NCBI GenBank assembly: GCA_018065305.1
Contig: JAGHTO010000029.1
Coordinates: 1-40,155 of the forward strand
Source: Candidatus Cacconaster scatequi
GTDB lineage: Bacteria; Bacteroidota; Bacteroidia; Bacteroidales; UBA932
Length of the DNA stretch: 40,155 nt
Reading direction: 5' to 3'
The notes under the pieces were generated by a model. The model had not been told where the DNA came from. It saw nothing but the letters and a program-made list of their open reading frames with translations, and did not search any database. Position numbers and translations under genes: made by a program. Shown one piece after another: positions 15,096 to 24,296 of this stretch (the stretch's first letter is position 1; every line of letters begins with the position of its first letter).

Positions 15096-17057
15096 ATGAA
15101 ATTGGAAAACGATAGCAACACCCCCCGGAAACGCAAGCCCCGGGTTGTCTCGATAACGGGTATTTTCTATATGCTGATTATACTCGGACTTGTTTTCATG
15201 TGGTCACGTAACTCCACCTCCGATCCCGTGAAGAAGGAGTGGCTTGACGTCAAGTCCGGTATTCTCAAGGAGGGCGATGCCGAGAAACTGGTCTATATCA
15301 GAAATGCCAGGAGAGGGGAGATATACCTCAAACAGACTTCAATTGAGAAATACAGGAATCAGTTTGCAGGCAATCCCTCGAAAGTCGGGCCCCATTTCTA
15401 TTTCCTTGTCTCCGAGAATTTCGATGCGGAACAGCAGTTTGAGGAGCTCGTTTCATCCCTTGATGAAAAAGACCGCTTCAGAATCGTGACCGAGGAACAT
15501 CGAGATTACCTTCTTCCGGCTCTTGAATGGATTCTGCCACTCGGGCTCCTGATATTTTTCTACATCATAATGCTCCGTCCGATGCGCAATATGGGCCCCG
15601 GAGGTTCAGGCGGCGTGTTCAATGTGGGCAAGTCACAGGCCAAGCTGTATGAAAATGCTAATGACAACAAGGTGACGTTCAAGGATGTAGCAGGTTTGAG
15701 TGAAGCAAAGGTTGAGGTTATGGAGATAGTGGATTTCCTGAAGAACCCCAAGAAATATACCTCCCTCGGCGGCAAGATTCCGAAGGGTGCGCTTCTCGTC
15801 GGCCCTCCGGGCACCGGAAAGACTCTCCTTGCAAAGGCCGTTGCAGGGGAGGCGAACGTTCCCTTCTTCTCCATCAGCGGTTCCGATTTCGTGGAGATGT
15901 TCGTCGGAGTGGGCGCTTCAAGGGTGAGGGACCTTTTCCGTCAGGCGAAGGAGAAAGCCCCCTGCATAGTGTTCATAGATGAGATCGACGCTGTTGGACG
16001 TGCAAGGAGCAAGAACGGAGGCTTTTCTTCAAATGACGAGCGTGAAAACACACTGAACCAACTACTTACTGAAATGGATGGATTCGGCACCAACTCAGGT
16101 GTAATCATCCTTGCGGCTACCAACAGGGCCGATATTCTTGACAAGGCTCTTATGCGTGCCGGCCGTTTCGACCGTCAGATTCACGTCGAGCTTCCGGAGC
16201 TCAAGGAGAGGCTTGACATTTTCAAGGTTCATCTCCGCGGAATCAAACTTGCCCCCGATTTCAAGATTGATTTCCTTGCCAAGCAGACTCCCGGTTTCAG
16301 CGGGGCCGACATTGCCAATGTCTGCAACGAGGCGGCACTGATTGCCGCAAGGCACGACAAGTCCGTGGTTGACAGGCAGGATTTCCTCGATGCAATCGAC
16401 AGAATCATCGGAGGTCTTGAGCGTAAGAGCAAGATTATCACTGCCGAAGAAAAGAATACCATCGCGCACCACGAAGCCGGACACGCGACGGTAAGCTGGT
16501 TGCTTCCCAACGCGAATCCGCTGCTCAAGGTTACTATAATCCCCCGCGGACAGGCTCTCGGCGCCGCATGGTATCTTCCCGACGAGCGTCAGCTGACCAC
16601 AGCCCAGCAGATGATGGATGAGATGGCCTCTACGATTGCAGGCCGTGTCGCGGAGGAAATCGTCACAGGCAAACTTTCGACAGGCGCACTGAATGACCTG
16701 GAGAAATTGACAAAGCAGGCGTACGCAATGGTAAGCTATTTCGGAATGAGCGCCGAGGTTGGGAACATATCCTATTATGACTCGACCGGCAGGAGCGATA
16801 TGGCTTTCAGCAAGCCTTACAGTGAAAAAACGGCCGAACTGATAGACAATGAAGTGAAGAAACTGATTGATCAGGCTCACAGGACGGCAAAACAGATTCT
16901 TACGGAACACAAGGAGGGCTTCGAGGCTCTGGCGGCACTTCTTCTGGAGAAGGAAGTCGTCTTCAGCGAAGACCTTCAGAACATATTCGGCCCGAGAAAG
17001 GGCGGAGTGGACCCCAACAAACTTATTGAAGAAGATGAGCAACCTGTTGAAGCGTAG
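15096..17057 (+). CDS. ftsH: ATP-dependent zinc metalloprotease FtsH
   Basis: 653-residue inner-membrane AAA+ protease that degrades misfolded membrane proteins and regulatory substrates. Topology: TM1 at about 19-37, a periplasmic domain of about 100 residues, TM2 at about 144-160, then the AAA module with Walker [14 protein letters not shown], Walker [13 protein letters not shown] and the second region of homology [20 protein letters not shown]. The zinc-protease motif HEAGH is near residue 455. The C-terminus is acidic and short. It starts 1 base after rsfS, and its last 23 bases overlap the start of cdsA. The operon link to phospholipid synthesis genes is common in the phylum. Confidence 0.97.
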   Translation: MKLENDSNTPRKRKPRVVSITGIFYMLIILGLVFMWSRNSTSDPVKKEWLDVKSGILKEGDAEKLVYIRNARRGEIYLKQTSIEKYRNQFAGNPSKVGPHFYFLVSENFDAEQQFEELVSSLDEKDRFRIVTEEHRDYLLPALEWILPLGLLIFFYIIMLRPMRNMGPGGSGGVFNVGKSQAKLYENANDNKVTFKDVAGLSEAKVEVMEIVDFLKNPKKYTSLGGKIPKGALLVGPPGTGKTLLAKAVAGEANVPFFSISGSDFVEMFVGVGASRVRDLFRQAKEKAPCIVFIDEIDAVGRARSKNGGFSSNDERENTLNQLLTEMDGFGTNSGVIILAATNRADILDKALMRAGRFDRQIHVELPELKERLDIFKVHLRGIKLAPDFKIDFLAKQTPGFSGADIANVCNEAALIAARHDKSVVDRQDFLDAIDRIIGGLERKSKIITAEEKNTIAHHEAGHATVSWLLPNANPLLKVTIIPRGQALGAAWYLPDERQLTTAQQMMDEMASTIAGRVAEEIVTGKLSTGALNDLEKLTKQAYAMVSYFGMSAEVGNISYYDSTGRSDMAFSKPYSEKTAELIDNEVKKLIDQAHRTAKQILTEHKEGFEALAALLLEKEVVFSEDLQNIFGPRKGGVDPNKLIEEDEQPVEA

Positions 17058-17862
17058 TATTTTCGGAACCCTGTTCCTGGTTGTGACCGTAGGGTGTCTT
17101 CTGACTCCCTTCGGCTATGCGGCCCTGATGACGTTTGTCATCGTTACAACTACTGTCGAACTCTTCAGAATGCTGGTCCCCGGCCGGAGATACTGGCATG
17201 AGAAGGCAATGGTCCTTCTGTGCTGCGTCTCAGCCTTCGTGCTGGCATTCCTGCACTTCAACACAGGTCTGGAGTCCCGTTTCATTCTCTGCTCGCTCCT
17301 GCCTCTGACCGCAGCTTTCATCTTTATGCTGTTTGACAGCGCAAAGGACTATGATTTCCAGTCTTCGCTGTTCGTTCCCGTGGCATATATCGCCGTTCCT
17401 GTCTGCTGCTCCCTGTTTCTGGCGTTCCCCAAAGGAGAATTCACCTGGACCATACTTCTCGGGATGTTCATCCTTATCTGGAGTTGCGACGTCGGTGCAT
17501 ACTGCTTTGGAATGATGTTCGGACAGAAAGAGGGGAGCCGCAAGCTTTTCCCGGCCATCTCGCCCAAGAAATCCTGGGCGGGCGTTTTCGGAGGCTTTCT
17601 GTGCACCATTCTTGCGGCCTGGCTTGTCAGCAAATTCTTCGGGGATACTCTTCCCATTGTACACTGGATGGCCATCGCATTGTCGGTATCGACGATAGGT
17701 GTCATCGGAGATCTCTTCGAATCTCTGATAAAGCGCCATTCCGGAGTGAAGGATTCCGGCAACATCATCCCGGGCCACGGAGGAATGCTCGACCGTTATG
17801 ACGACATTCTTTTCCTACTTCCCGTAGTATCCGTATACTTGAAACTGTTCAATGCAATATAA
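17035..17862 (+). CDS. cdsA: Phosphatidate cytidylyltransferase
   Basis: 275-residue multi-spanning membrane enzyme making CDP-diacylglycerol from phosphatidic acid and CTP, the branch-point of phospholipid synthesis. The family signature is near the C-terminus: GDLFESLIKRHSGVKDSGN followed by PGHGGMLDRYDD with the metal-binding acidic residues. About eight hydrophobic segments precede it, and SPKKSWAG is the conserved cytoplasmic loop. ATG 17035 (MSNLLKR) is chosen because it places the first membrane helix correctly; an earlier in-frame ATG at 16867 would overlap ftsH by almost 200 bases. The overlap with ftsH is 23 bases and psd begins 1 base after its stop. Confidence 0.95.
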   Translation: MSNLLKRSIFGTLFLVVTVGCLLTPFGYAALMTFVIVTTTVELFRMLVPGRRYWHEKAMVLLCCVSAFVLAFLHFNTGLESRFILCSLLPLTAAFIFMLFDSAKDYDFQSSLFVPVAYIAVPVCCSLFLAFPKGEFTWTILLGMFILIWSCDVGAYCFGMMFGQKEGSRKLFPAISPKKSWAGVFGGFLCTILAAWLVSKFFGDTLPIVHWMAIALSVSTIGVIGDLFESLIKRHSGVKDSGNIIPGHGGMLDRYDDILFLLPVVSVYLKLFNAI

Positions 17863-17863
17863 T

Positions 17864-18520
17864 ATGAAACTTGACAAAAACACTTACGGCACCGTTCTGC
17901 TTGTCTATGCCCTGTCTGCGGCTGTCCTGATAGTGTCATACAAATTTATTGACTCTTTGTTGCTGAAAGCCCTGATAACCGCTGCTCTGATATGGTTCTG
18001 CGGCTGGCAGACGATGTTCCATATGGTTCCGGTCCGTGAAATTTCCGGCTCCGACTCCATTGTATCCGCCGTTGCCGACGGCAAGATAGTGCATATCGGA
18101 AGAGTATATGAGAAGGAGTGGCTCAAGCAGGATATGACGATGATTTCCATCTATATGGATTTCTGGGACGTTCACGCAAACTTCTGGCCTGTGACCGGTA
18201 CCGTGACCTATTCGATGTATCATCCGGGCAAGCATCTGCTCGCGTTCAAGCCGAAAGCATCGGAGGAGAACGAGCATACCTGCACCTCCATCAGGACGGA
18301 ATCAGGCGATGAGGTCTTTTTCAAGCAACTTGCGGGGGGCTTCGCGCGCCGCATCGTCAATTATGCTTCCGACGGCCTTGACGTTGAGGCCGGAAAGCAA
18401 TGCGGAATCATCAAGTTCGGTTCGAGAATAGATATGTTCCTGCCACTTGACGCCGATATTATGGTCGAATTGGGCCAGACTGTCCGTGCCTGCGAAACAC
18501 CTATCGCACGTCTTTCCTGA
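17864..18520 (+). CDS. psd: Phosphatidylserine decarboxylase family protein
   Basis: 218-residue short-form (type II, archaetidylserine-like) phosphatidylserine decarboxylase producing phosphatidylethanolamine. Two hydrophobic helices lie at about 8-48. The catalytic region includes DFWDVHANFWPVTG and the self-cleavage site in KFGSRIDMFLP, where the Gly-Ser bond is processed to create the pyruvoyl group. Length is normal for the short form. ATG 17864 follows the cdsA stop by 1 base; an in-frame ATG four codons earlier overlaps cdsA. With cdsA it supplies two of the three steps from phosphatidate to PE; the serine transferase pssA is not in the window. Confidence 0.93.
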   Translation: MKLDKNTYGTVLLVYALSAAVLIVSYKFIDSLLLKALITAALIWFCGWQTMFHMVPVREISGSDSIVSAVADGKIVHIGRVYEKEWLKQDMTMISIYMDFWDVHANFWPVTGTVTYSMYHPGKHLLAFKPKASEENEHTCTSIRTESGDEVFFKQLAGGFARRIVNYASDGLDVEAGKQCGIIKFGSRIDMFLPLDADIMVELGQTVRACETPIARLS

Positions 18521-18538
18521 AAACAAACGATTTTGAAT

Positions 18539-19399
18539 ATGAAACGCTTTCTTACAGTAACGGCACTTTCCGCAGCCCTTGTTTCCCTCTGCGGTTGCAC
18601 TCATCATTTTGAACTTGACTCCCATATCGGAGTCTGCCGTGGCCTTGGCGACGCTCAGACGGCTATGGAAGCCGGAGCAAACTATATGGAGGTGAATGTC
18701 CAGGAATATCTTATCCCTGAAGAGGATGAGGAGGCCTTTCTGAAGAAGGCGGAGGAGGTGAAGGCATCTCCGCTTCCGGTATATGCGGCAAACTGCTTTT
18801 TCCCCGGTGAGATAAAAATAATCGGACCCAATGCCGATACTCCGAGAGCGATTGCATACGCAAAGGTCGCTTTGAGACGGGCCGGCAGTCTCGGTTTGAA
18901 GGTTCTGGTCCTCGGCAGCGGCCGTTCACGTGAACTTCCGGAGGGGTTCAGCAGGGAAGAGGCTGACAGGCAGATGGTGGAACTGCTTTCCGCCGTGGCC
19001 CCCACAGCACAGGAAAACGGCGTCACCATTGTGATAGAACCTTTGAACACAGGGGAGACATTCTATATCAATACCGTCCGGGAAGGGGCTGAAATCTGCA
19101 GGAAGGTCAATCATCCCAATATCTGTGTCCTCGCTGATTTCTTCCATATGTACAAGGTAGGGGAAGGTCCCGATGCCATTGTGGAATCGGCGGACAAACT
19201 AAGGCACTGCCATATCGCGGAAGGTGAACACAGGACACCTCCGGGAGTTGAAGGCGATGATTTTACACCCTATTTCGACGCTCTCAAGAGCATAGATTAC
19301 AAGGGCGCCATCTCCTTGGAGTGTGACTGGGGCGAATATTCCGAGGTCGTCAAATCCTCCGTGGATTATACAAGAAGTGAAATTGCAAAAGTCAAATAA
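18539..19399 (+). CDS. Lipoprotein sugar phosphate isomerase/epimerase-like TIM barrel
   Basis: 286-residue xylose-isomerase-like TIM barrel (AP_endonuc_2 family) with a lipoprotein signal peptide: MKRFLTVTALSAALVSLCGC, lipobox LCGC, lipidated Cys about residue 20. It is therefore predicted to be anchored facing the periplasm or cell surface. Metal-site residues typical of the family are visible as the Glu in VIEPLNT, the Asp and His in LADFFHM, the HCHIAEG His and the final Glu in ISLECDWG. Members exported like this in Bacteroides act on 3-keto-glycosides or unknown sugars, not phosphorylated ones. ATG 18539 is preferred over a TTG two codons upstream. It begins 18 bases after psd with no promoter in between and precedes a TAT-exported oxidoreductase. 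Confidence 0.85.
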   Translation: MKRFLTVTALSAALVSLCGCTHHFELDSHIGVCRGLGDAQTAMEAGANYMEVNVQEYLIPEEDEEAFLKKAEEVKASPLPVYAANCFFPGEIKIIGPNADTPRAIAYAKVALRRAGSLGLKVLVLGSGRSRELPEGFSREEADRQMVELLSAVAPTAQENGVTIVIEPLNTGETFYINTVREGAEICRKVNHPNICVLADFFHMYKVGEGPDAIVESADKLRHCHIAEGEHRTPPGVEGDDFTPYFDALKSIDYKGAISLECDWGEYSEVVKSSVDYTRSEIAKVK

Positions 19400-19416
19400 T
19401 CTTAAATATCACCATT

Positions 19417-20763
19417 ATGCAGACACGTAGAGATTTCCTCAAGACATCGCTTCTCGGTGCAGGCGGTCTTATGATTGGAGGCGTCGGCCTCGATTCAAAG
19501 CTTTATGCAGCCTCCAAGGGCGCAAACGACAAAATCAGGGTCGGAATCATAGGCTTTTCCGACAGAGCACGTTCCACTCTCATCCCTTGCTTCCAGGCTC
19601 ACGCCAAGGAATTGAATTTTGAGATTGTGGCGGTATCCGACATCTGGAACAGACGTCGCCGCGAGGCTCAGGAATTTTTCAAGAAAGAATACAATCAGGA
19701 TGTCAAACTCTTCCGTAACAATGACGAACTCTATGATGCCAAGATCTGTGATGCGGTAATCATTGCAACTGCAGACTTCCAGCACGCTACACACCTTGCT
19801 GAAAGCGTGAGGGCAGGGCTGGATGCATATTGTGAGAAGCCTTTCGCAGAAACGATGGCTGACGGCAGAATGGCTCTCAAGGCTGTCAAGGAGACTGGAA
19901 AGATTGTACAGATTGGTTCACAGAGGCGTTCCGCTCCCAACTATCACGCTGCACACGATTACATAAAATCCGGTAAATTCGGCCCCATAACAATGGTCGA
20001 GATGTGCTGGAACGTAAACCAGCCCGGACGCTGGCGCCGTCCCGCACTCGTTGCACAGTGCTTTGAAAAGGATACCGACTGGAAACGCTTCCTGATTAAC
20101 CGTCCCGCCGAAAAGTGGGATCCCCGCAAATATCTGGAATATCGTCTGTTCTGGCCTTATTCATCAGGAATCCCCGGTCAGTGGATGTCTCATCAGATTG
20201 ACACCGTGCACTGGTTCACAGGTCTGAACCATCCGAAGAGTGTCGTAGCCGGTGGTGGAATTTATTGCTGGAAGGACGGAAGGTCGAATTATGATACTCT
20301 CACCGCAGTTATGGAATATGGCGACGATGAGGGCAAGCAGAATTTCCAGGTTCTCTATTCTTCCCGTTTCCACAATGAACACGGTGGAGTCAAGGAGCTC
20401 TATTTCTCCAACGGAGGAACGCTGAATCTCGACACCAATATGGTCACTTCCGATGGCGGTCTTCAGGAATGGGCTGCCGCTGAAATGGGCCTTCCCGCAA
20501 ATCTTCTCAAGGAATTCTCACTTCCTTCAATCGAGGTTGTGACCAGTGCCAATACAGGAGGCGACCCTATGACGTTGCTTCATATGCGCAACTGGATGGA
20601 ATGTGTACGCAGTCGCAAGCAGACCAATGCTCCCGTGGAGGCCGGATATAACCACTCCATCGCAACTATAATGTGCAACGCTGCGGTCCGTACCGGAGAG
20701 AAGGTTTCATTCGACGAGGCGACTCAGGAAGTTCTTGCCGGTGGCAAAGTCTTCCAGTATTGA
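19417..20763 (+). CDS. TAT-exported Gfo/Idh/MocA family oxidoreductase
   Basis: 448-residue NAD(P)-dependent sugar oxidoreductase with a twin-arginine signal (TRRDFLKTSLLGAGGLMIGG, residues 3-22). Twin-arginine export suggests the protein is folded with its cofactor before crossing the inner membrane. The Rossmann domain starts at about 40 (RVGIIGF). The catalytic EKP motif is in CEKPFAETMADG, with a second QIGSQRR motif and the C-terminal alpha/beta domain from about 180 (WSHQIDTVHWF-like region MSHQIDTVHWFTG). The reaction is probably oxidation or reduction at a sugar hydroxyl, such as C3 of a glycoside; the substrate is not evident. GH109-type NAD-dependent glycosidases share this architecture. 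It follows the TIM-barrel lipoprotein by 17 bases and precedes the BASS-like transporter. Confidence 0.88.
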   Translation: MQTRRDFLKTSLLGAGGLMIGGVGLDSKLYAASKGANDKIRVGIIGFSDRARSTLIPCFQAHAKELNFEIVAVSDIWNRRRREAQEFFKKEYNQDVKLFRNNDELYDAKICDAVIIATADFQHATHLAESVRAGLDAYCEKPFAETMADGRMALKAVKETGKIVQIGSQRRSAPNYHAAHDYIKSGKFGPITMVEMCWNVNQPGRWRRPALVAQCFEKDTDWKRFLINRPAEKWDPRKYLEYRLFWPYSSGIPGQWMSHQIDTVHWFTGLNHPKSVVAGGGIYCWKDGRSNYDTLTAVMEYGDDEGKQNFQVLYSSRFHNEHGGVKELYFSNGGTLNLDTNMVTSDGGLQEWAAAEMGLPANLLKEFSLPSIEVVTSANTGGDPMTLLHMRNWMECVRSRKQTNAPVEAGYNHSIATIMCNAAVRTGEKVSFDEATQEVLAGGKVFQY

Positions 20764-21706
20764 TGTTTCTGGTAAATTGAGACTTTTACGATTTTTACGC
20801 TCCTGGATGCTGGTGATTGCGATGGTCACCGGCGTCCTGCTTTATGTGGGGTATCACTGTCTTGATTTTCTGCATCCGGCAGGCCCGGCAATGCTGTCGT
20901 TCTGCACGCACATCCAGCCGATTCTTATCTTCTCGATGCTTTTCCTGACATTCCTGAAGATAGAGCCTGCCAACATGAAACCCGTTCGGTGGCATCTCAT
21001 TCTGCTGCTGATTCAGGGTGGCGTGTTCACCGCCGGAGCCCTGATACTGTATGCTTTTCCGCATCTGGCCCACGGAATCGCCCTGGAAAGTTTCCTTTTA
21101 TGTATGATATGCCCTACAGCCACAGCTTGCGCTGTCGTGACCGAACGGTTGGGTGGAGATACCGCACAGGTCCTGTCATACACCATTATGATAAATCTGC
21201 TTGCTTCAATCCTCATTCCGTTGATGGTACCTGTTTTCAATCCGGCGGAGGGGGTGGTATTCATCACGGCATTCTCAGGGATAGTGTCGAAAATCTTTCC
21301 TATGCTCATTCTGCCCTGCGTATGTGCGTGGGCGGTACGATATCTGATGCCCCGCCTGCATTCTAAACTTGTCAGATACAGCAATCTTTCCTTTTACATC
21401 TGGTCCTTTGCACTGACATTTGCGATTATGATGAGCACAAGGTCCCTGTTCCACAATCCGGAGGGACTTTCCGTCCTGATTGATACGGCAGTGGCGTCAC
21501 TCATCGCCTGCATCCTGCAGTTCTCCCTCGGGAAGAGGATAGGCGGAGTCACGGCCGGGCAGTCACTCGGACAGAAGAACACCGTCTTTGCAATCTGGCT
21601 GGGGTATACTTTCCTCAATCCTGTCACCTCTCTCGCGGGAGGATTCTATTGCATCTGGCACAATCTGTACAACACCCGGCAACTGAGAAAAGTCGGAAAA
21701 AATTGA
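20735..21706 (+). CDS. BASS (bile acid:sodium symporter)-like transporter
   Basis: Up to 323-residue inner-membrane protein with about nine to ten hydrophobic helices and the SBF-like features CPTATACAVVTERLGGD and GQKNTVFAIWLGYTF in the two discontinuous-helix regions. BASS proteins import organic anions with sodium; the cargo here is unknown. The start is uncertain: the longest frame uses TTG 20735 inside the preceding gene, TTG 20777 keeps the basic segment KLRLLRFLRSW before helix 1, and ATG 20807 would begin directly in the helix. The stop is 4 bases before the GH78 start, so it is cotranscribed with the glycoside genes and could carry a sugar-derived acid or aglycone. Confidence 0.75.
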   Translation: MPVAKSSSIDVSGKLRLLRFLRSWMLVIAMVTGVLLYVGYHCLDFLHPAGPAMLSFCTHIQPILIFSMLFLTFLKIEPANMKPVRWHLILLLIQGGVFTAGALILYAFPHLAHGIALESFLLCMICPTATACAVVTERLGGDTAQVLSYTIMINLLASILIPLMVPVFNPAEGVVFITAFSGIVSKIFPMLILPCVCAWAVRYLMPRLHSKLVRYSNLSFYIWSFALTFAIMMSTRSLFHNPEGLSVLIDTAVASLIACILQFSLGKRIGGVTAGQSLGQKNTVFAIWLGYTFLNPVTSLAGGFYCIWHNLYNTRQLRKVGKN

Positions 21707-21710
21707 TAAT

Positions 21711-24296
21711 ATGAACAAACCGAGTCCGCTTTCATTTATTTTGCTGGCCTCTCTCCTCGTCTTATCCTGCTCGGGGCCGAAAGTCCATTCTCTTACCTGT
21801 GAAACACTTGTCGACCCTCTCGGCATTGACAACACTTCGCCTCATTTCTCCTGGAAAGTGGCCGGTGACATCGATTCCGCTTGTGCCTATCGGATACAAG
21901 TTGCGTCATCCGTTTCCACCCTTAAATCCGGCAAGGCCGACTTATGGGACTCAGGGGAGGTCGCATCATCCGCCAGCGTGATGGTGCCATACGCAGGCAG
22001 AACGCTGAACCCCTCTGATGAATGTTACTGGAGAGTTAAGGTATGGGGAGGGGACAACTCTTCCGGATGGAGTGAGCCGGCGCGGTTTTCGGTTGGAAAA
22101 ATTGACGGACTGGAAGGGGAGTACATAGGCGCTTTTGAAGGAAGCGGCATATCTCCCGTCTTCAGGAACTCATTTGTTGCCCGGAGAGGTGACGAGATAT
22201 TCGTCCACGTCAATTCTCTGGGATATCACGAGTTGTACATAAACGGCGGCAAGGTGGGGGAGTCCGTGTTGTCGCCTGCTGTCTCTCAGCTCGACAAGCG
22301 TTCGTTGACAATGACTTACGATATTTCGGACTATCTGGTTCCCGGCCGGAATGAGATTGCCGTATGGGCGGGGAAGGGGTGGTACACCACACGGGCGTTC
22401 GATGCGGTCTATCACGGTCCTCTTGTCAAGGTTCAGGTGGAGCGTAACGGAGGCCAGAACAGGTGGGAGACAATCCTGATTACGGACAAATCCTGGACGG
22501 CCGGTGATTCCGGCTACCGTTCTCCCGGCAATTCCACACCCTGGAATTTCGGAGGGGAAACCATTGATGCACGCAGGTTCTCTTCGGAAGAGAAAAATTC
22601 CGTCGATGTCGTTACTGTTTCAAGCATTGATGAGACTCCGATGATGTGCCCTCCCAATGTCGTCAAAGAGAGAGTCAGAGCCGTTTCCGTGACGGAGCTT
22701 GACACTTCGTCGGTGTTTGTGAAGGACCTCGGTCCGGAAACAGGCAGATGCTGGCTCGTCGATATGGGAAAGAGTGTCATTGGGCAGGTGGAATATCATT
22801 TCCCGAAGTTGCCGGAAGGCACCCGTATCTTATCATATTATGCGGACAACATAAGGAAAGACGGCATCCTTGAGAATGACGAATTCATCTCTTCCGGGAA
22901 TGAACAGGGTGACACCTTCAGAAACCGATTCTGCTTCCACGCCTTCAGATATGCCGTCGTTACAGGCTGTGAAGTGGCGCCATCGCCTGAAGATGTCAGC
23001 GTCCACGTCATCGGGACCGATTATAAGGACGCCTCTTCATTCGAGTGTTCGGACCCCGATATCAACGCAATCCACGATTTGATAAAGTACACCCTTTCTG
23101 TCCTGACTTTCAGCGGCTACCAGGTGGACTGCCCCCATATCGAGAGGCTTGGTTACGGTGGTGACGGCAACTCTTCGACAGTCACCACACAGACAATGTA
23201 CGACCTTCCGTCTCTCTACTACAACTGGCTCCAGGCCTGGGGTGACGTGATAGGGGAAGACGGTTCTCTGCCTCACACGGCTCCCTCTCCGTATTCGGCG
23301 GGTGGAGGTCCTTATTGGTGCGGATTCATCATAATGGCTCCTTACAGGACGATGATGGATTACGGAGACCTCAGGACAGCGGAGAAACTGTATGACAAAA
23401 TGAAACTGTGGCTCGGCTATGTTGACAGGTGGAGCGTGGACGGACTGTTGAAACGCTGGCCCGACACCCCGAACAGAGGCTGGTATCTGGGTGACTGGAT
23501 TGCCCCCGACGGCATCGACGTGACAGATCCTCTCTCCATAGATATAATAAACAACTGTTCTCTCAGCCAGAATCTCTCCGCTCTCTCGGAGATTGCGCTC
23601 AAACTCGGATACATGGAGGATTCGGAAAGATTTGCACGGCGCCGTGACTTGTTGAATGTAAGAATCCACAATGCCTTCTTCAATCCTTCCGACACGACGT
23701 ATGCGAGCAGGTCGGAATTGGATATGCTTTATCCGATGCTGGTTGGAGCAGTACCTCCGGAACTCTATGATGCGGTGAGACGGAAGATGATGCAAAGAAG
23801 CGCAGAAGTTTACAATGACCATATCGCGGAGGGGCTTGTCGGTATTCCGATTCTTGCCCAATGGGCCGTCCGTGACAACCAGCCCGATTTCGTCTACAGG
23901 AAGTTGAAACAGAGGGATTGTCCCGGCTATCTGTATATGCTTGAGAACGGAGGCACGACTACCTGGGAGTACTGGGATGGCGAGAGAAGTTTCATTCACA
24001 ACTGTTTCAACGGTATCGGAAGCTGGTTCTATCAGGCTCTTGGTGGCATAGTTCCTACATCTCCCGGATACCGTACGTTCCGGATTGATCCTCAGATTCC
24101 CGAAGGTATTGAGTATGCAAAGGTCAGCCAGGAGACGCCGTACGGTACGATTAAAATCTGCTGGAACAAATCTGAAGCGGGTATCGGATACGATATTACC
24201 GTACCCGTGGGAACGACCGCCGAATTCATCGCCCGGTCGGGGAAAGCCCGCCTATTGAATGCCGGGCGCCACAGTTTTTCTTCCGAAGATGATTGA
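21711..24296 (+). CDS. GH78 alpha-L-rhamnosidase lipoprotein
   Basis: 861-residue exported glycosidase predicted to remove terminal alpha-L-rhamnose from plant glycosides or pectin. It has a lipoprotein signal (LVLSC, Cys about 20), an N-terminal Fn3-like domain (about 30-130), carbohydrate-binding beta-sandwiches, the (alpha/alpha)6 barrel from about 450 and a C-terminal beta domain. Asp473, Glu478 and Asp485 in DCPHIERLGYGGD have the same 5- and 12-residue spacing as the GH78 catalytic site residues Asp567, Glu572 and Asp579 that I recall for a Bacillus enzyme. Glu753 in TTTWEYWDG corresponds to the general base. It is last in the long plus-strand run. Its final 45 bases overlap the convergent nhaC gene. 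No SusC/SusD pair or rhamnose pathway is in the window. Confidence 0.92.
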   Translation: MNKPSPLSFILLASLLVLSCSGPKVHSLTCETLVDPLGIDNTSPHFSWKVAGDIDSACAYRIQVASSVSTLKSGKADLWDSGEVASSASVMVPYAGRTLNPSDECYWRVKVWGGDNSSGWSEPARFSVGKIDGLEGEYIGAFEGSGISPVFRNSFVARRGDEIFVHVNSLGYHELYINGGKVGESVLSPAVSQLDKRSLTMTYDISDYLVPGRNEIAVWAGKGWYTTRAFDAVYHGPLVKVQVERNGGQNRWETILITDKSWTAGDSGYRSPGNSTPWNFGGETIDARRFSSEEKNSVDVVTVSSIDETPMMCPPNVVKERVRAVSVTELDTSSVFVKDLGPETGRCWLVDMGKSVIGQVEYHFPKLPEGTRILSYYADNIRKDGILENDEFISSGNEQGDTFRNRFCFHAFRYAVVTGCEVAPSPEDVSVHVIGTDYKDASSFECSDPDINAIHDLIKYTLSVLTFSGYQVDCPHIERLGYGGDGNSSTVTTQTMYDLPSLYYNWLQAWGDVIGEDGSLPHTAPSPYSAGGGPYWCGFIIMAPYRTMMDYGDLRTAEKLYDKMKLWLGYVDRWSVDGLLKRWPDTPNRGWYLGDWIAPDGIDVTDPLSIDIINNCSLSQNLSALSEIALKLGYMEDSERFARRRDLLNVRIHNAFFNPSDTTYASRSELDMLYPMLVGAVPPELYDAVRRKMMQRSAEVYNDHIAEGLVGIPILAQWAVRDNQPDFVYRKLKQRDCPGYLYMLENGGTTTWEYWDGERSFIHNCFNGIGSWFYQALGGIVPTSPGYRTFRIDPQIPEGIEYAKVSQETPYGTIKICWNKSEAGIGYDITVPVGTTAEFIARSGKARLLNAGRHSFSSEDD

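Noticed and set aside
16095-17042. 315-codon open frame on the minus strand
   Set aside because: It is antisense to the ftsH protease half, with no family signature or start context of its own.
23037-23999. 320-codon open frame on the minus strand
   Set aside because: It lies wholly within the GH78 gene, whose motifs are intact; the antisense product has no recognisable domain. It is a shadow of the codon bias on the plus strand.
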